Of a stretch of DNA of 64,000 bases, positions 17,791 through 27,700 are shown in pieces. How positions within the stretch are numbered: the first letter of the stretch is position 1; each line of letters opens with the position of its first letter. Source of the DNA: Lachnospiraceae bacterium (GTDB lineage Bacteria > Bacillota_A > Clostridia > Lachnospirales > Lachnospiraceae); the NCBI GenBank assembly GCA_017482005.1, contig JAFUOI010000007.1:1-64000 (forward strand). The letters are read 5' to 3'. The position numbers and the translations under genes were made by a program. The notes below the pieces were generated by a model that saw only the letters and a list, made by a program, of their open reading frames with translations, ran no database searches and had not been told where the DNA came from.

Positions 17791-17877
17791 ATTATAGATT
17801 TTTTGCGGCGGGCGGAGTTTTTTGTTGGCCGGGGGAGTTTTTCGAGAAAGGCAGAAGACTTAAAAAAAGCAGATAGT

Positions 17878-17964
17878 TGGGTATATATGAAATAACATTT
17901 TAATAGTACCCACAGTTTTGGCTAAATCGTGGGTATCAGCGGGAGATTTTTCGGCATAGACCCA
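17878..17964. repeat. Inverted-word array A (TGGGT-N25-ACCCA, two units)
   Basis: TGGGT at 17878 and 17930 and ACCCA at 17908 and 17960. Within each unit exactly 25 bases separate the two words, and the units are 52 bp apart with a 17-base gap. The 25-base interiors are unlike each other. The array lies 110 bp upstream of the response regulator gene. The same arrangement recurs at 43649-43876, and with another word at 28838-29104. Confidence 0.75.
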
Positions 17965-18074
17965 ACTTGCGTTTTAATTGTATCAAACAAAGACTTAATT
18001 GCAGAAACCAAAGAAAAAGTCTGGAATCCCTTGATTTGCTGTAGGGATAAGGTAGACAGAAAGGGATATAAGTC

Positions 18075-18767
18075 ATGAGCAAAGGTCGTATTTTAGTCGT
18101 AGAAGATTATAAAGAAATCAGTCAGATGCTTGCTGATTTTCTAATGGCGCATGATTATGAGGTGGAGTGTGCGTATAACGGAAAGCAGGCGTCGGAATTG
18201 TTGAAGAAAAATACATACAAGGTTGTGCTCATGGATCTGATGCTTCCTTACAAAAGCGGGGATGTGCTGATTGGTGAACTGCGGGAGCACTCAAATACGC
18301 CGGTCATTGTGTTGTCTGCCAAGTCTCAGGTGGAAACAAGGGTTGATGTGCTTCGCATGGGAGCGGATGACTACATTTTAAAACCGTTCGATTTGGATGA
18401 AGTGCTTGTGCGGATTGAGGTGGTACTGCGCAGAAGCGGCTTGGCTTCAAAAGATGAAAAAAAGGAAGAAAGCGTGCTTTGCTGCGGCGATTTGAAATTA
18501 TATACAGAGCAGAACAGAGTTGCTTACGGGCAACAGAATATTTCGCTGACAGCAAAAGAAATGCACCTGTTACAGCTTTTCTTAGAACAGCCGGAAAAAA
18601 CGTATACGAAAGCAAATTTGTACGAGACTGTCTGGAATGATGTATATTATTACGAAGACAATACAATTAATGTTCATTTGAGTAATCTTCGTAGTAAATT
18701 GAAAAAAGCAACAGGGCAGGAGTTTATTGAGACCGTTTGGGGAATTGGATACCGGTTGAAGAAATAG
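18075..18767 (+). CDS. OmpR/PhoB-family response regulator
   Basis: A 230-residue regulator: receiver domain with Glu10/Asp11 pocket, phosphoacceptor Asp54 (VLMDLMLP) and Lys103 (ILKPF), then a winged-helix DNA-binding domain (LTAKEMHLLQLFLEQP, NVHLSNLRSKL, WGIGYRL). It is followed 10 bases later by its kinase gene and then an ABC transporter, an arrangement typical of Firmicute systems that sense and expel antimicrobial peptides. The start has AGAAAGGGATATAAGTC upstream. The array at 17878 and any promoter lie in the gap before it. Confidence 0.95.
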   Translation: MSKGRILVVEDYKEISQMLADFLMAHDYEVECAYNGKQASELLKKNTYKVVLMDLMLPYKSGDVLIGELREHSNTPVIVLSAKSQVETRVDVLRMGADDYILKPFDLDEVLVRIEVVLRRSGLASKDEKKEESVLCCGDLKLYTEQNRVAYGQQNISLTAKEMHLLQLFLEQPEKTYTKANLYETVWNDVYYYEDNTINVHLSNLRSKLKKATGQEFIETVWGIGYRLKK

Positions 18768-18777
18768 GAGGAGCCTT

Positions 18778-19692
18778 ATGTGGATAGCAATTAGTGTAGT
18801 TTTACTTCTTTTTTGTGTGGCTCTTTTTATGTATCTTAGTGCATTAAAACGGGAAATCAGAAATTGCAGGGAAGAACTGAAAAAAACCAAGGAAATGTCT
18901 TATAACCGACAACTTACCATTTCATTATTTGATAATGATTTGACAGATTTGGCATCGGGAATAAATGAAAATCTGGATTATCAAAAGGAAATGAAGCTTC
19001 GCATAATGAAAGAAGAAGAAAAATGGAAGCAATCCGTATCGGATATTGCGCATGATCTTCGAACGCCGCTGACTGTTGTAAAAGGAAATCTTCAAATGTT
19101 GCAGCAGGAAGGAAATCTGACTGAGAGACAGCAAAGCTATTTGGAAACCGGACTTCAAAAAACCGAAAGTCTCAAGCAGATGATGGATGAATTCTTTGAA
19201 TTGGCGATGATGGAAAGTGATTCAAACAAGGCGATTTGTTCCAGACTTGATATAACGGCGCTCCTCATACAGTTTGTCGTGGATCACGAGGGTGTTATCA
19301 AAAACTGTAATTTACATCCGATTATGCATATTCCGGACAAAAGTATTGTGATAGACGGAAATGAAGACTTGATTCTTCGTATGTTGGAAAATCTTTTGAC
19401 CAATGTCCTTAGATATGCAAAGGAAAGCTTTGAAATTTCATTGGTAGAAACAGAAAAAGATGGTAGAAGCTGTGAATTATCTTTTGCAAACGCACTTGTG
19501 TCGGGGCAGATGGTGGATGAGACCAGGCTTTTTGACAGAACGTATCGGGGCGAAGAGGCTCGCAGCAACCAGGGTACCGGCTTGGGACTCTATATTGTGA
19601 AGCTGTTGGCCATGAAACAAGGGGCGGAAGTATTTGCAAGAAAAGAAGAAAGCAGCTTACGCATCGGAATTAGATTTAAAAAAGAAATTTAA
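18778..19692 (+). CDS. Sensor histidine kinase
   Basis: A 304-residue kinase with a single N-terminal membrane helix (residues 2-20) and almost no extracellular part, so it may sense through the membrane or through its partner transporter. The H-box is DIAHDLRTPL with His92, the N-box MLENLLTNVLRYA, and the G-box GTGLGLYIVKLLA. Its stop codon lies inside a strong A/T hairpin (see the terminator at 19681). AGGAGGAG precedes the ATG. Confidence 0.94.
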   Translation: MWIAISVVLLLFCVALFMYLSALKREIRNCREELKKTKEMSYNRQLTISLFDNDLTDLASGINENLDYQKEMKLRIMKEEEKWKQSVSDIAHDLRTPLTVVKGNLQMLQQEGNLTERQQSYLETGLQKTESLKQMMDEFFELAMMESDSNKAICSRLDITALLIQFVVDHEGVIKNCNLHPIMHIPDKSIVIDGNEDLILRMLENLLTNVLRYAKESFEISLVETEKDGRSCELSFANALVSGQMVDETRLFDRTYRGEEARSNQGTGLGLYIVKLLAMKQGAEVFARKEESSLRIGIRFKKEI

Positions 19693-19733
19693 AGAATTTA
19701 AAAAATTTAAGAAATTCTTTAAGTTTCTTTTTT
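19681..19733 (+). terminator. Terminator or attenuator between kinase and ABC genes
   Basis: A 19-bp A/T stem: 19681-19699 pairs with 19712-19730 with one wobble, a 12-base loop, then TTTTTT. It overlaps the kinase stop codon, so transcripts of the regulator genes would be partly cut from the transporter genes. Confidence 0.75.
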
Positions 19734-19777
19734 ATTCTAAAATAGGAACTGAAAATAGAGATACTTTGGAGGAGATT

Positions 19778-20737
19778 ATGAGCAATATAATTATCGAAGC
19801 AAAGGGACTTACCAAGCAATATATGGACCACAAGGTGGTAAAGGATGTAGATTTTCAAATAAGAGAGGGGCAAATTGTGGGATTGATTGGACCGAACGGT
19901 GCTGGTAAGACTACGATTATGAAAATATTAGGCGGTCTGGTGCTCCCGACGGAAGGAGAAATATCTATTTATGGGGAGACTTCGGAAGAAGGACTGGCGG
20001 GTGCGAGAAGCCGTATGAGTTTCATGATAGAAACACCCTATGCGAAAGAGAATTTAACTGCCAGAGAAAATTTGGAAAAACTCCGGATTATGAAAGGGAT
20101 TCCAAATAAGAACAGAGTGGAGGAAGTGCTGGAAATCGTGGGACTTTCCGACACAGGGAAAAAAACAGTAAAGAATTTTTCTCTCGGTATGCGCCAAAGA
20201 CTCGGAATCGCTATTGCCCTTATGACAAAGCCGGAAATCATGGTGCTTGACGAGCCGATTAACGGTTTGGATCCGGAAGGGATCGTTGAGATTCGAAATC
20301 TACTATTAAAGCTGAATAAAGAAGAGCATATCACCATTATGATTTCTTCACATATTTTAACAGAGTTATCGTTGCTTTGCAGTGATTATATTTTTATTCA
20401 TCATGGGGAACTGATACAATCGGTTTCCGCAGATAATCTTCGTAAAATTTGTAAGGAATACTATCATATTCATACCGATAATGATGCCAGGGCACTTGTG
20501 ATTTTACAGGAAAAAGGCTTTGCCGGTCAGGTTGAGGTGGAAGACGATGGAAGTATCAGGCTTTATGAGGGGCTTGACGATGTGACAAAAATTTCAAAGG
20601 CTTTATATGACGGCGGAGTAATACCGGTTACTTTGCACATGGTAGAAGCAAATCTTGAAAAGTATTATATGGATATGGTAGGTGAACAAAATGTGGAATC
20701 TGATGAAGGGGTTAAATTTTCAAATAAAAAGAGATAA
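19778..20737 (+). CDS. ABC transporter ATP-binding protein
   Basis: A 319-residue ATPase: Walker A GPNGAGKT, signature NFSLGMRQRLGIA, Walker B IMVLDEPINGLDPEG, and the His-switch SSHIL. The C-terminal 90 residues after the nucleotide-binding domain are typical of peptide/bacitracin-type (BcrA/LanF-like) exporters. The frame extends upstream into the kinase gene, but the ATG at 19778 has TTTGGAGGAG before it and gives the normal start (MSNIIIEAKGLTKQYM). It overlaps the next permease gene by 47 bases. Confidence 0.93.
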   Translation: MSNIIIEAKGLTKQYMDHKVVKDVDFQIREGQIVGLIGPNGAGKTTIMKILGGLVLPTEGEISIYGETSEEGLAGARSRMSFMIETPYAKENLTARENLEKLRIMKGIPNKNRVEEVLEIVGLSDTGKKTVKNFSLGMRQRLGIAIALMTKPEIMVLDEPINGLDPEGIVEIRNLLLKLNKEEHITIMISSHILTELSLLCSDYIFIHHGELIQSVSADNLRKICKEYYHIHTDNDARALVILQEKGFAGQVEVEDDGSIRLYEGLDDVTKISKALYDGGVIPVTLHMVEANLEKYYMDMVGEQNVESDEGVKFSNKKR

Positions 20738-21488
20738 TTTTACAATATATGCAATATTATTCAGTAGTTTATTTGCGATAGGAATCAGCTTTTATGAAGC
20801 TTTAGTAGAAGAAGGAATGGCATTTTCGGAAATAAACGCAGGATTTTTTTTGGCAAAAAATGCGGAGTTTATGGTTGTGGGATGTCTGGTTTTATGTTGT
20901 GTACTGGTTGCCAGAATTGTCGGATGGGATATGACCGATAAAACAATTAATTATGAAATTCTGGCGGGGAATTCCAGAAATCATGTGTTTGGCGCAAGAG
21001 TCATTTTGACGTTTTTATGGTGTTTGGGAATCAGTGTCATTTATTTGGTAGTGCCCCTTGTTGTGTTGTCTTTTTGTAACGGCTGGGGACCGAATATGGA
21101 GATAAAGGTTGGAGTTTTATGGGTGCTGATATTTATGTTATTGGTATTCCGATTGGTTTGTGAACTTATTTTGCTTACCGTTCTTTTGAAAAATTGTTTC
21201 ATATCCATGATCATCGGATGGATATTAAATGAATTTGTGGTACTGGTAACTTTAGTTTATGAAGAGATGATAGGTGAATTTCCGATTTTTCTGTTTTCAC
21301 TGTCCGGAATGTTTCAATTCAGTTCTTTTCCGTATAAATTTGAGTATATCGGCGGAAAAGATATTCCGGTATTCGGACCGCCGATCGGAAGCGGGGAAAT
21401 TATGCAGATTATAATATCTGTGATTGTGGTTTCCGGGCTTACACTTTTGGTGGCAAAAACGCAATTTAATAAACAGGATATGAGATAG
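20691..21488 (+). CDS. ABC transporter permease (ABC-2 type)
   Basis: A 265-residue membrane protein with six hydrophobic segments (first at about 15-35), of the ABC-2/BcrB-like kind, unlike its neighbour in sequence but alike in layout (both contain a DMTDKT/DFMDKT motif after the second helix). A GTG at 20682 is also in frame; the ATG at 20691 with TAGGTG upstream is preferred. It pairs with the ATPase just upstream and the permease just downstream. Confidence 0.85.
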   Translation: MWNLMKGLNFQIKRDNFTIYAILFSSLFAIGISFYEALVEEGMAFSEINAGFFLAKNAEFMVVGCLVLCCVLVARIVGWDMTDKTINYEILAGNSRNHVFGARVILTFLWCLGISVIYLVVPLVVLSFCNGWGPNMEIKVGVLWVLIFMLLVFRLVCELILLTVLLKNCFISMIIGWILNEFVVLVTLVYEEMIGEFPIFLFSLSGMFQFSSFPYKFEYIGGKDIPVFGPPIGSGEIMQIIISVIVVSGLTLLVAKTQFNKQDMR

Positions 21489-21503
21489 ATTGGGAGAGAT
21501 AAC

Positions 21504-22283
21504 ATGAAGCAGATTATGAAAGCACAGCTGTATCAGCTTAGAAAAAACAGAATCCTATGGCTGATTTTCTTTGTGATATGCATGATGCAAATCACAGGGC
21601 CATCGGGCGAAATGTGTTATTACGAAGAAATGATGGCGGGATCAAAATACATAGCGGATTTCGGTTATACGGTATTACATGTTGCAGTTATTTTTGTGCT
21701 ACTTCTTACGGCAGAGATTTGCGGGGGAGATTTTATGGATAAAACCAAGCACTATGAATTGATGGGGGGGTACACGCGAAAAAAAATATATTTTTCCAGA
21801 TTCTGGCTGAGTTTTCTGTTGAGTGTGCTATTTGTGATTGTGATAAGCATGATTGCAGTGATTACGGCAGTAGTTCTCGGGGGCTGGGGAGATGAGTTGT
21901 CCATTGGATGGTGTCTTGTGCGACTTGCGCTTGTGATCTTTCCTATGTTCCGTCTGATTTGTGAGTTTGTTTTTTTGAGCTATGTGGTAAAAAATGCCTA
22001 TGTGGTTATGGGAGCGGGTACTTTCGTATTTTTTGCGGGTATGGTTGGAAATAATCTGATTCCGGAAAAGGCGAGATTTTTCAGCGGGCTTGGAACTTTA
22101 TACGAACTGACAGATTTTCATCCTTGGAGTACCTTTACTCTGGTAGGTGAAAAAATGATTACTCTTTATGATGCGACTATGAATGCATCTCAAATTGCAG
22201 GTGTGATAGGTTCGTCCATGGTCTTTGGGCTGTTTTTCTTATGGCTTGGTTACAGAGTTTTTTTGAAAGATGATATAAACTAG
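21504..22283 (+). CDS. Second ABC transporter permease
   Basis: A 259-residue membrane protein with six hydrophobic segments, related in layout to the previous gene (GGDFMDKTKHYELMGG matches GWDMTDKTINYEILAG there). The two permeases probably form a heterodimeric channel with the ATPase at 19778. GGGAGAGATAAC precedes the ATG, 15 bases after the previous stop. A lantibiotic- or bacitracin-type resistance role is inferred from context only. Confidence 0.85.
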   Translation: MKQIMKAQLYQLRKNRILWLIFFVICMMQITGPSGEMCYYEEMMAGSKYIADFGYTVLHVAVIFVLLLTAEICGGDFMDKTKHYELMGGYTRKKIYFSRFWLSFLLSVLFVIVISMIAVITAVVLGGWGDELSIGWCLVRLALVIFPMFRLICEFVFLSYVVKNAYVVMGAGTFVFFAGMVGNNLIPEKARFFSGLGTLYELTDFHPWSTFTLVGEKMITLYDATMNASQIAGVIGSSMVFGLFFLWLGYRVFLKDDIN

Positions 22284-22292
22284 GAGGCATCT

Positions 22293-23933
22293 ATGGTTAC
22301 TTGTGATATTGTGTGTGTGGGTTTGAATTTGATTCTGGCAGTTTTTTTGTTTTGGCTGGCGGGATTTGCAGAAAAAAGGAGAAGCGTAAAATGGCGTTTG
22401 CTTTATCTGCTGCCATTTCTTGTAACGCTGGTTTTGGTTGCGATATATGAGTTTGAAACATGTATGCTTGGCGTTTATTTTGGGGCTTTTCTTCTTGTTT
22501 TTGGCATGGTCAGGCAAGAGAAAAAAGAGCGCTGTATTCTATGTTTTGTCAGTGCAATATTTGCGTTTTTATCCCTCGGAATCTGTCTTTTTTCTCCGGG
22601 GTACAGAAGCTATGATTATGCAGCAGACTTCAAGTCCGGATTCGAAGAAATGAAACTGCATTATGTGCTTTCCGAGCATAAAAGCATAGATTGGGACGGG
22701 CTTTATGAAAAGTATCTGCCGTTATTTGAGGAGGCTGACAAAGCCCATGATGAGGTGGAAGCATCCATTGCATGGACAAAGTTTGCTATGGAATTTCAAG
22801 ACGGACATGTCGGCTATGGAATAAAAGATGAAAAAATTGAAAAAATGGCCTACGAAAAAATGTACGGAAATGACTATGGTCTGTGTACTATGAAGCTGTC
22901 TGACGGAAAGATAGTGGCTGTTATGGTGGAGAGTGGCAGTGAGGCTTACAAAGCAGGTATTCGTAATGGCAGTGAAATAACAGCCTGGAATGGTGAGCCG
23001 GTTGAAAACTTATCCGGAACAGAAAAGGTTTTCTCGTTTGCAGTGGAAGAGAATGAAGAGTTTTACGAAGCTCTTTCCATCGCAGGTATGGGAGGTGAGA
23101 CGGCGGAGGTTTGTTTCATTGCCGAAACAGGTGAGAAGAAAACAGTTACGCTTTCAAAAATCGGGAACTATTATGATAGAATGATGGATTGTATTGAAGA
23201 TGTCATCGATAAAGGGGCTGAAATTTCGAATTTGGAATGGATGCGCGTGGATGATAGTTCTGCACTTCTCCGTATGAGATTTATGAATTATGATTCCGAA
23301 GAGAATTTTTCTGAGATGGAGACAACGTTGCGGGAGGAGATGCTTGCTTTAAAAGCGGAGGGGGTAACGAATTTGATTTTTGATCTTCGCTCGAATTCCG
23401 GAGGGTCCGGAAATCATGTGAAGCATATTTTGAAATTGATTGCACCTTCCGGAGAACATGTATATGCTTATGATGCGGTGTTTGATAAGAAAACACAAAA
23501 GTATAAGATAGACAGTGTTACAGATGACGGAAGTGTGACCTATCAAGTCGGACAGTGTGAGACCTATCAGGGTGAAAATCTTTGGGGACATGGGAAGATT
23601 ATAATACTCGTCAATGCCAATACTGTCAGTGCAGGAGATCACTTTACGATGGCGGCTTCTGCTTATCCGAATGTGACTGTGATGGGATTTACCCACAGCA
23701 ACGGAAGTTGTCAAGGAGTAAATTCTGTGGGATTTGATTATGGAATGTTGACTTATTCGGGAGCACTTTTGTTAAATGAGGATGGTAGTGTATTTGTGGA
23801 CACAGATCATTCACGCAAAGCGGTGGTGCCTTTGGATGTGAAAATTCCGTTTGATTTGCAGGCGGTTTCGTCGCTGTTTGATGTGGGAGAAGATTATGTG
23901 CTAGAGAAAGCGATGGAGGAGTTTGGGAAGTAA
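22293..23933 (+). CDS. Membrane-anchored S41 peptidase with PDZ domain
   Basis: A 546-residue protein: N-terminal membrane segments (residues 5-25, 35-55, 60-75, 85-105), a PDZ-like part (VMVESGSEAYKAGIRNGSEITAWNGEPV), and a tail-specific/S41 protease domain (DLRSNSGGSGNHV, then VNANTVSAGDHFTMAAS with the likely catalytic Ser). It lies 9 bases after the permease gene and ends with a terminator, so it belongs to the transporter operon. Similar S41 proteins follow bacteriocin or antimicrobial peptide transporters. A second S41 gene occurs at 32766. Confidence 0.85.
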   Translation: MVTCDIVCVGLNLILAVFLFWLAGFAEKRRSVKWRLLYLLPFLVTLVLVAIYEFETCMLGVYFGAFLLVFGMVRQEKKERCILCFVSAIFAFLSLGICLFSPGYRSYDYAADFKSGFEEMKLHYVLSEHKSIDWDGLYEKYLPLFEEADKAHDEVEASIAWTKFAMEFQDGHVGYGIKDEKIEKMAYEKMYGNDYGLCTMKLSDGKIVAVMVESGSEAYKAGIRNGSEITAWNGEPVENLSGTEKVFSFAVEENEEFYEALSIAGMGGETAEVCFIAETGEKKTVTLSKIGNYYDRMMDCIEDVIDKGAEISNLEWMRVDDSSALLRMRFMNYDSEENFSEMETTLREEMLALKAEGVTNLIFDLRSNSGGSGNHVKHILKLIAPSGEHVYAYDAVFDKKTQKYKIDSVTDDGSVTYQVGQCETYQGENLWGHGKIIILVNANTVSAGDHFTMAASAYPNVTVMGFTHSNGSCQGVNSVGFDYGMLTYSGALLLNEDGSVFVDTDHSRKAVVPLDVKIPFDLQAVSSLFDVGEDYVLEKAMEEFGK

Positions 23934-23940
23934 AAATAAA

Positions 23941-23975
23941 AAATCAGGCAACAAAAGTTGTCTGATTTTTTTATT
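23941..23975 (+). terminator. Terminator after the S41 peptidase gene
   Basis: AAATCAGGCAAC (23941-23952), AAAA loop, GTTGTCTGATTT (23957-23968), then TTTT. One wobble; strong. Confidence 0.9.
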
Positions 23976-24022
23976 TAAAAGTAAATAGAAATGTGTTATG
24001 CTTATTAAAATGGAGGGGTCAC

Positions 24023-24697
24023 ATGAGTAAAACAAAACTTATTATCAGTGCACTTACTAAATACATAGCCGGTTTACTTATGGTTACACTTATGCTGTTT
24101 TTACCGGCCGGAACCTGGAATTATTTTAACGGTTGGTTGTTTATGGGATTGTTATTTGTTCCGATGTTATTTTTAGGAATTGTTCTTTTGATAAAGAGTC
24201 CGGAGCTTTTGGAAAAAAGATTGCGCAGCAAGGAAAGTGAAGGAGAACAGAAGAAGGTAATCGGTGCATCGCTGATTATGTTTTTGGCAGGATTTATTCT
24301 GTCGGCATTGGATTTTAGATTTGGTTGGACATATGTTCCGTTTCCGGCTGTGATTGTTGCGGCGGTCATTTTGCTTGTATCATACGGCCTTTATGCAGAA
24401 GTGATGCGTGAGAATGTATATCTTTCACGCACAGTGGAGGTGCAGGAAGAACAGAAGGTGATTGACACCGGTCTTTACGGAGTGGTACGTCATCCGATGT
24501 ATTTTTCAACGGTGCTTTTATTCTTGGCTATTCCGGTAGTGCTTGGTTCGTGGATTGGATTTGCGATTTTCTGTATTTATCCGTTTTTGCTTGTAAAGAG
24601 AATCAAGAATGAAGAGAGTGTTCTGGAAGAAGGACTTGCAGGATACAAAGAGTACAAAATGAAAGTGAAGTATCGTATGATACCGTTTGTGTGGTAA
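24023..24697 (+). CDS. Isoprenylcysteine carboxyl methyltransferase-like membrane protein
   Basis: A 224-residue protein with about five membrane segments and the ICMT/PEMT-like C-terminal motif GLYGVVRHPMYFSTVLLFL followed by RIKNEE and YKEYKMKVKYRMIP. Such bacterial proteins are SAM-dependent methyltransferases of unknown lipid or thiol substrate. The frame also opens at an ATG at 23993, but the ATG at 24023 has TGGAGGGG 6 bases upstream. The surface protein gene follows after 12 bases. Confidence 0.82.
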   Translation: MSKTKLIISALTKYIAGLLMVTLMLFLPAGTWNYFNGWLFMGLLFVPMLFLGIVLLIKSPELLEKRLRSKESEGEQKKVIGASLIMFLAGFILSALDFRFGWTYVPFPAVIVAAVILLVSYGLYAEVMRENVYLSRTVEVQEEQKVIDTGLYGVVRHPMYFSTVLLFLAIPVVLGSWIGFAIFCIYPFLLVKRIKNEESVLEEGLAGYKEYKMKVKYRMIPFVW

Positions 24698-24709
24698 GGG
24701 AGTGTTTGG

Positions 24710-27700
24710 ATGAAAAAAGGGTTATTCTCATTTTTTTTTGTATGTTGTGTGTGCTTGTTTTTGTTTGTGACAGGTGATGATGCTTATGCAGCAGGTCAGA
24801 CAACCATGTATGTCGGTGATACTGAAACATTTAATGCAAATATTAATACATATAAGACGATTAAATCGTATAGTTGGACGATTTCAGGAAGCGGTGCAAC
24901 GATTTTAAATAAAAGTGCACATAGTTGTCAGGTGGCAGCGACTTCTTCTGGCAAATCGACGTTGAATTATTCTGTGACGAGTACGTATACGTATTATATT
25001 TATACAGATGTACAGCGGACAAAAAAGAAATATATTACGAATACACAGGTAAATCGTGCAAGTTGGGTTATTACAGCGGGAACACCTGTAACAGTTACGT
25101 TTGATGCATGTGGCGGAAGTGTCGATACAAATTCAAAGACAGTTGCATGCGGCGGCGAGGCAGTTTATGGTGAATTGCCTGCGGCAAGTTATAACGGATA
25201 TGTGTTTGACGGCTGGTATACTGCTAAGACAGGCGGAACATTGGTGACAAGCGCGACTAAGGTCAGCAAAAACACGCCGCATACTCTTTATGCTCATTGG
25301 ATTGAAAACTTTTCTTATACAATACATTTTGACGGAAACGGAAGTACCGGCGGAACGATGCAGGATATGACATGTCAATATGGAGAAGCCTATTATCTGA
25401 CGAATAATGCATTCATTAAAAAAGGAAATCGTTTTGTATGTTGGAGCACAACGCAGGATGGGACAGGAACAAAATATGCAAACAAAAAATTGATCAAAAA
25501 TATGAGGAAAACAGCAGGAACAGTTACGTTGTATGCTGTATGGTCGGATGAAAATATTGCGAGCGGAACGCATGGAGACAATCTGACATGGATTATTGAT
25601 GCAGAAGGAACGCTTATCATAAGCGGCAGCGGAGCAATGAGTGCAGTAACCCCGTCTTGGCATAGTTATATTGAAAAAATAAATAAAGTGGTAATAGAAG
25701 AAGGGATTACCACGATTTCGGAGAAGGCTTTTTCTATAAACAATAATACAATCAAAGCTGTTGTAATTCCGAATACAGTAACCACGATATCGACAGGGGC
25801 ATTTTGGGCATGTCGTGGTTTGGAAAGCGTAAACATTCCGGATTCCGTAACGTATATCGGACAGAATGCATTTTATAATTGCAATAGTTTGTCATCAGTA
25901 ACTCTCGGAAACGGTGTAAAAACAATTGGTGAAAATGCATTTGGTGAATGCAACTTTAAGAAAATTCATATACCGGCTTCTGTCACATATATCGGTGGGG
26001 CTGCGTTGTCACTATATTCGCTGAAAGAAATTACGGTAGCAGAGGGTAACGCATATTTTTGCAGTGATGACGGGATTTTGTTCGATAAATCAAAAACAAC
26101 GTTGGTTGCATTTCCTTTCGGTTACGGGAAAAGCACTTATATGATACCCGATGGTGTGACAACAATCGGTGACGGTGCTTTTCAAAAGACAGGCGGAACA
26201 AAGACTATCATTTTCCCAGAAAGTGTTTCGGTGATAGGTCTTGATTGTTTTTGTGATAATACGTTTATACGTCATCTCTATTTTAGAGGCGGTGCCCCTT
26301 CTTTGAAGAAAGAGTCATTAATAGACGGAGCACCGGCGAGTAGTGCAGCTTTTAATAACGTAACAGCCACAATATATTATCCTTCCGCCAAGAGTAGCTC
26401 ATGGGTAAGTGTGAAAGGTGAATACAATTCGGCTTGTCTGTTTGATTCGCCGACTCTTACATGGACACCGTATACGCTCAATACTTCTATGCAGAATTGT
26501 ACAGTACAGAGAGTGGATGATGAAATATATTCTTACGACGGAAACGAGAAGCAGCCCGCTGTGATTGTCTATGATCAGGGAATGTTGCTGTGTGAAGGAA
26601 AAGATTATGAAATTTCATATTCAAATAATGTAAATGCGGGGGAAAATACGGCAAAGATAATTGTATCGGGACTTAATAATTATGCAGATACAACCAATGA
26701 ACTTGCCTTTTCCATTGAGAAAGCGCAGCAAATGCCTACATTTGCAATTGAATCAGAAACCGTAAAATCCGGAAATAGTATTTGTGTTGAACATGCATCA
26801 GGATATGGTGAAATCACATATCTTTCAAAAAATCCGACGATAGCAAGTGTCAGCCAAGATGGTGTGATCAGTGGATTAAAAGTCGGAAGTGCAGTAATTG
26901 AAATAACAGCCGCCGGTGACAGCAATCATGAAAGCGGTACAGAACAATTAAAGATTCAGGTGATTCATAATGACGATTTGGTACCGGATTCCATTTCGGC
27001 GGAAAAGAAGGAACTGCAGTCCTGTGTCGGCAAAAAGATTGATTTGTCCGATTTGGTTGTAAAAGCAACTTATTCGGACGGTTACACAGGTGAAGTGAGC
27101 GGATATACAACAAATGCAGAGGCGATTACTGTTTCGATAATCGGCAAAAAGACTTTAAATATTACGTATAAAGAAAACGGAAAGACAGTAGAAACAAGTC
27201 TTACAATCGAAATAATTAAGCACAAAGAAGCTGCGCCGATAGTGGAAAATCAGGTGGCAGCGACAACAAAAAAAGCCGGAAGTTACGATAAGGTGGTTTA
27301 TTGTACCAAATGTAAAAAGGAACTGAGCCGTAAACAGGTTATCATTCCAAGGTTGTTGGCAAAAGGTGAGAAAGTGACGGATAAAAAATCCGGCGGCGTT
27401 TATGTGGTTACTAAGGCATCGGCTAAAAGCGGTACGGTTGAATACAAAAAGCCGCGCAAAAAGACGACAAAAAGTATTCGCATTCCTGATACGATTACCG
27501 TAAACGGTGTTAGCTATAAGGTGACATCGATTGCGAAAAATGCCTTTAAAAACAATAAGTATGTTACAAAAGTTACCATCGGTAAAAATGTGAAAAAAAT
27601 CGGCGCATATGCATTTTATAAATGTAAAAAGTTGAAAACGATTACGATTTATTCAACAAAACTGAATATGAATTCTGTTGGTAAAAATGCATTTAAAGGT

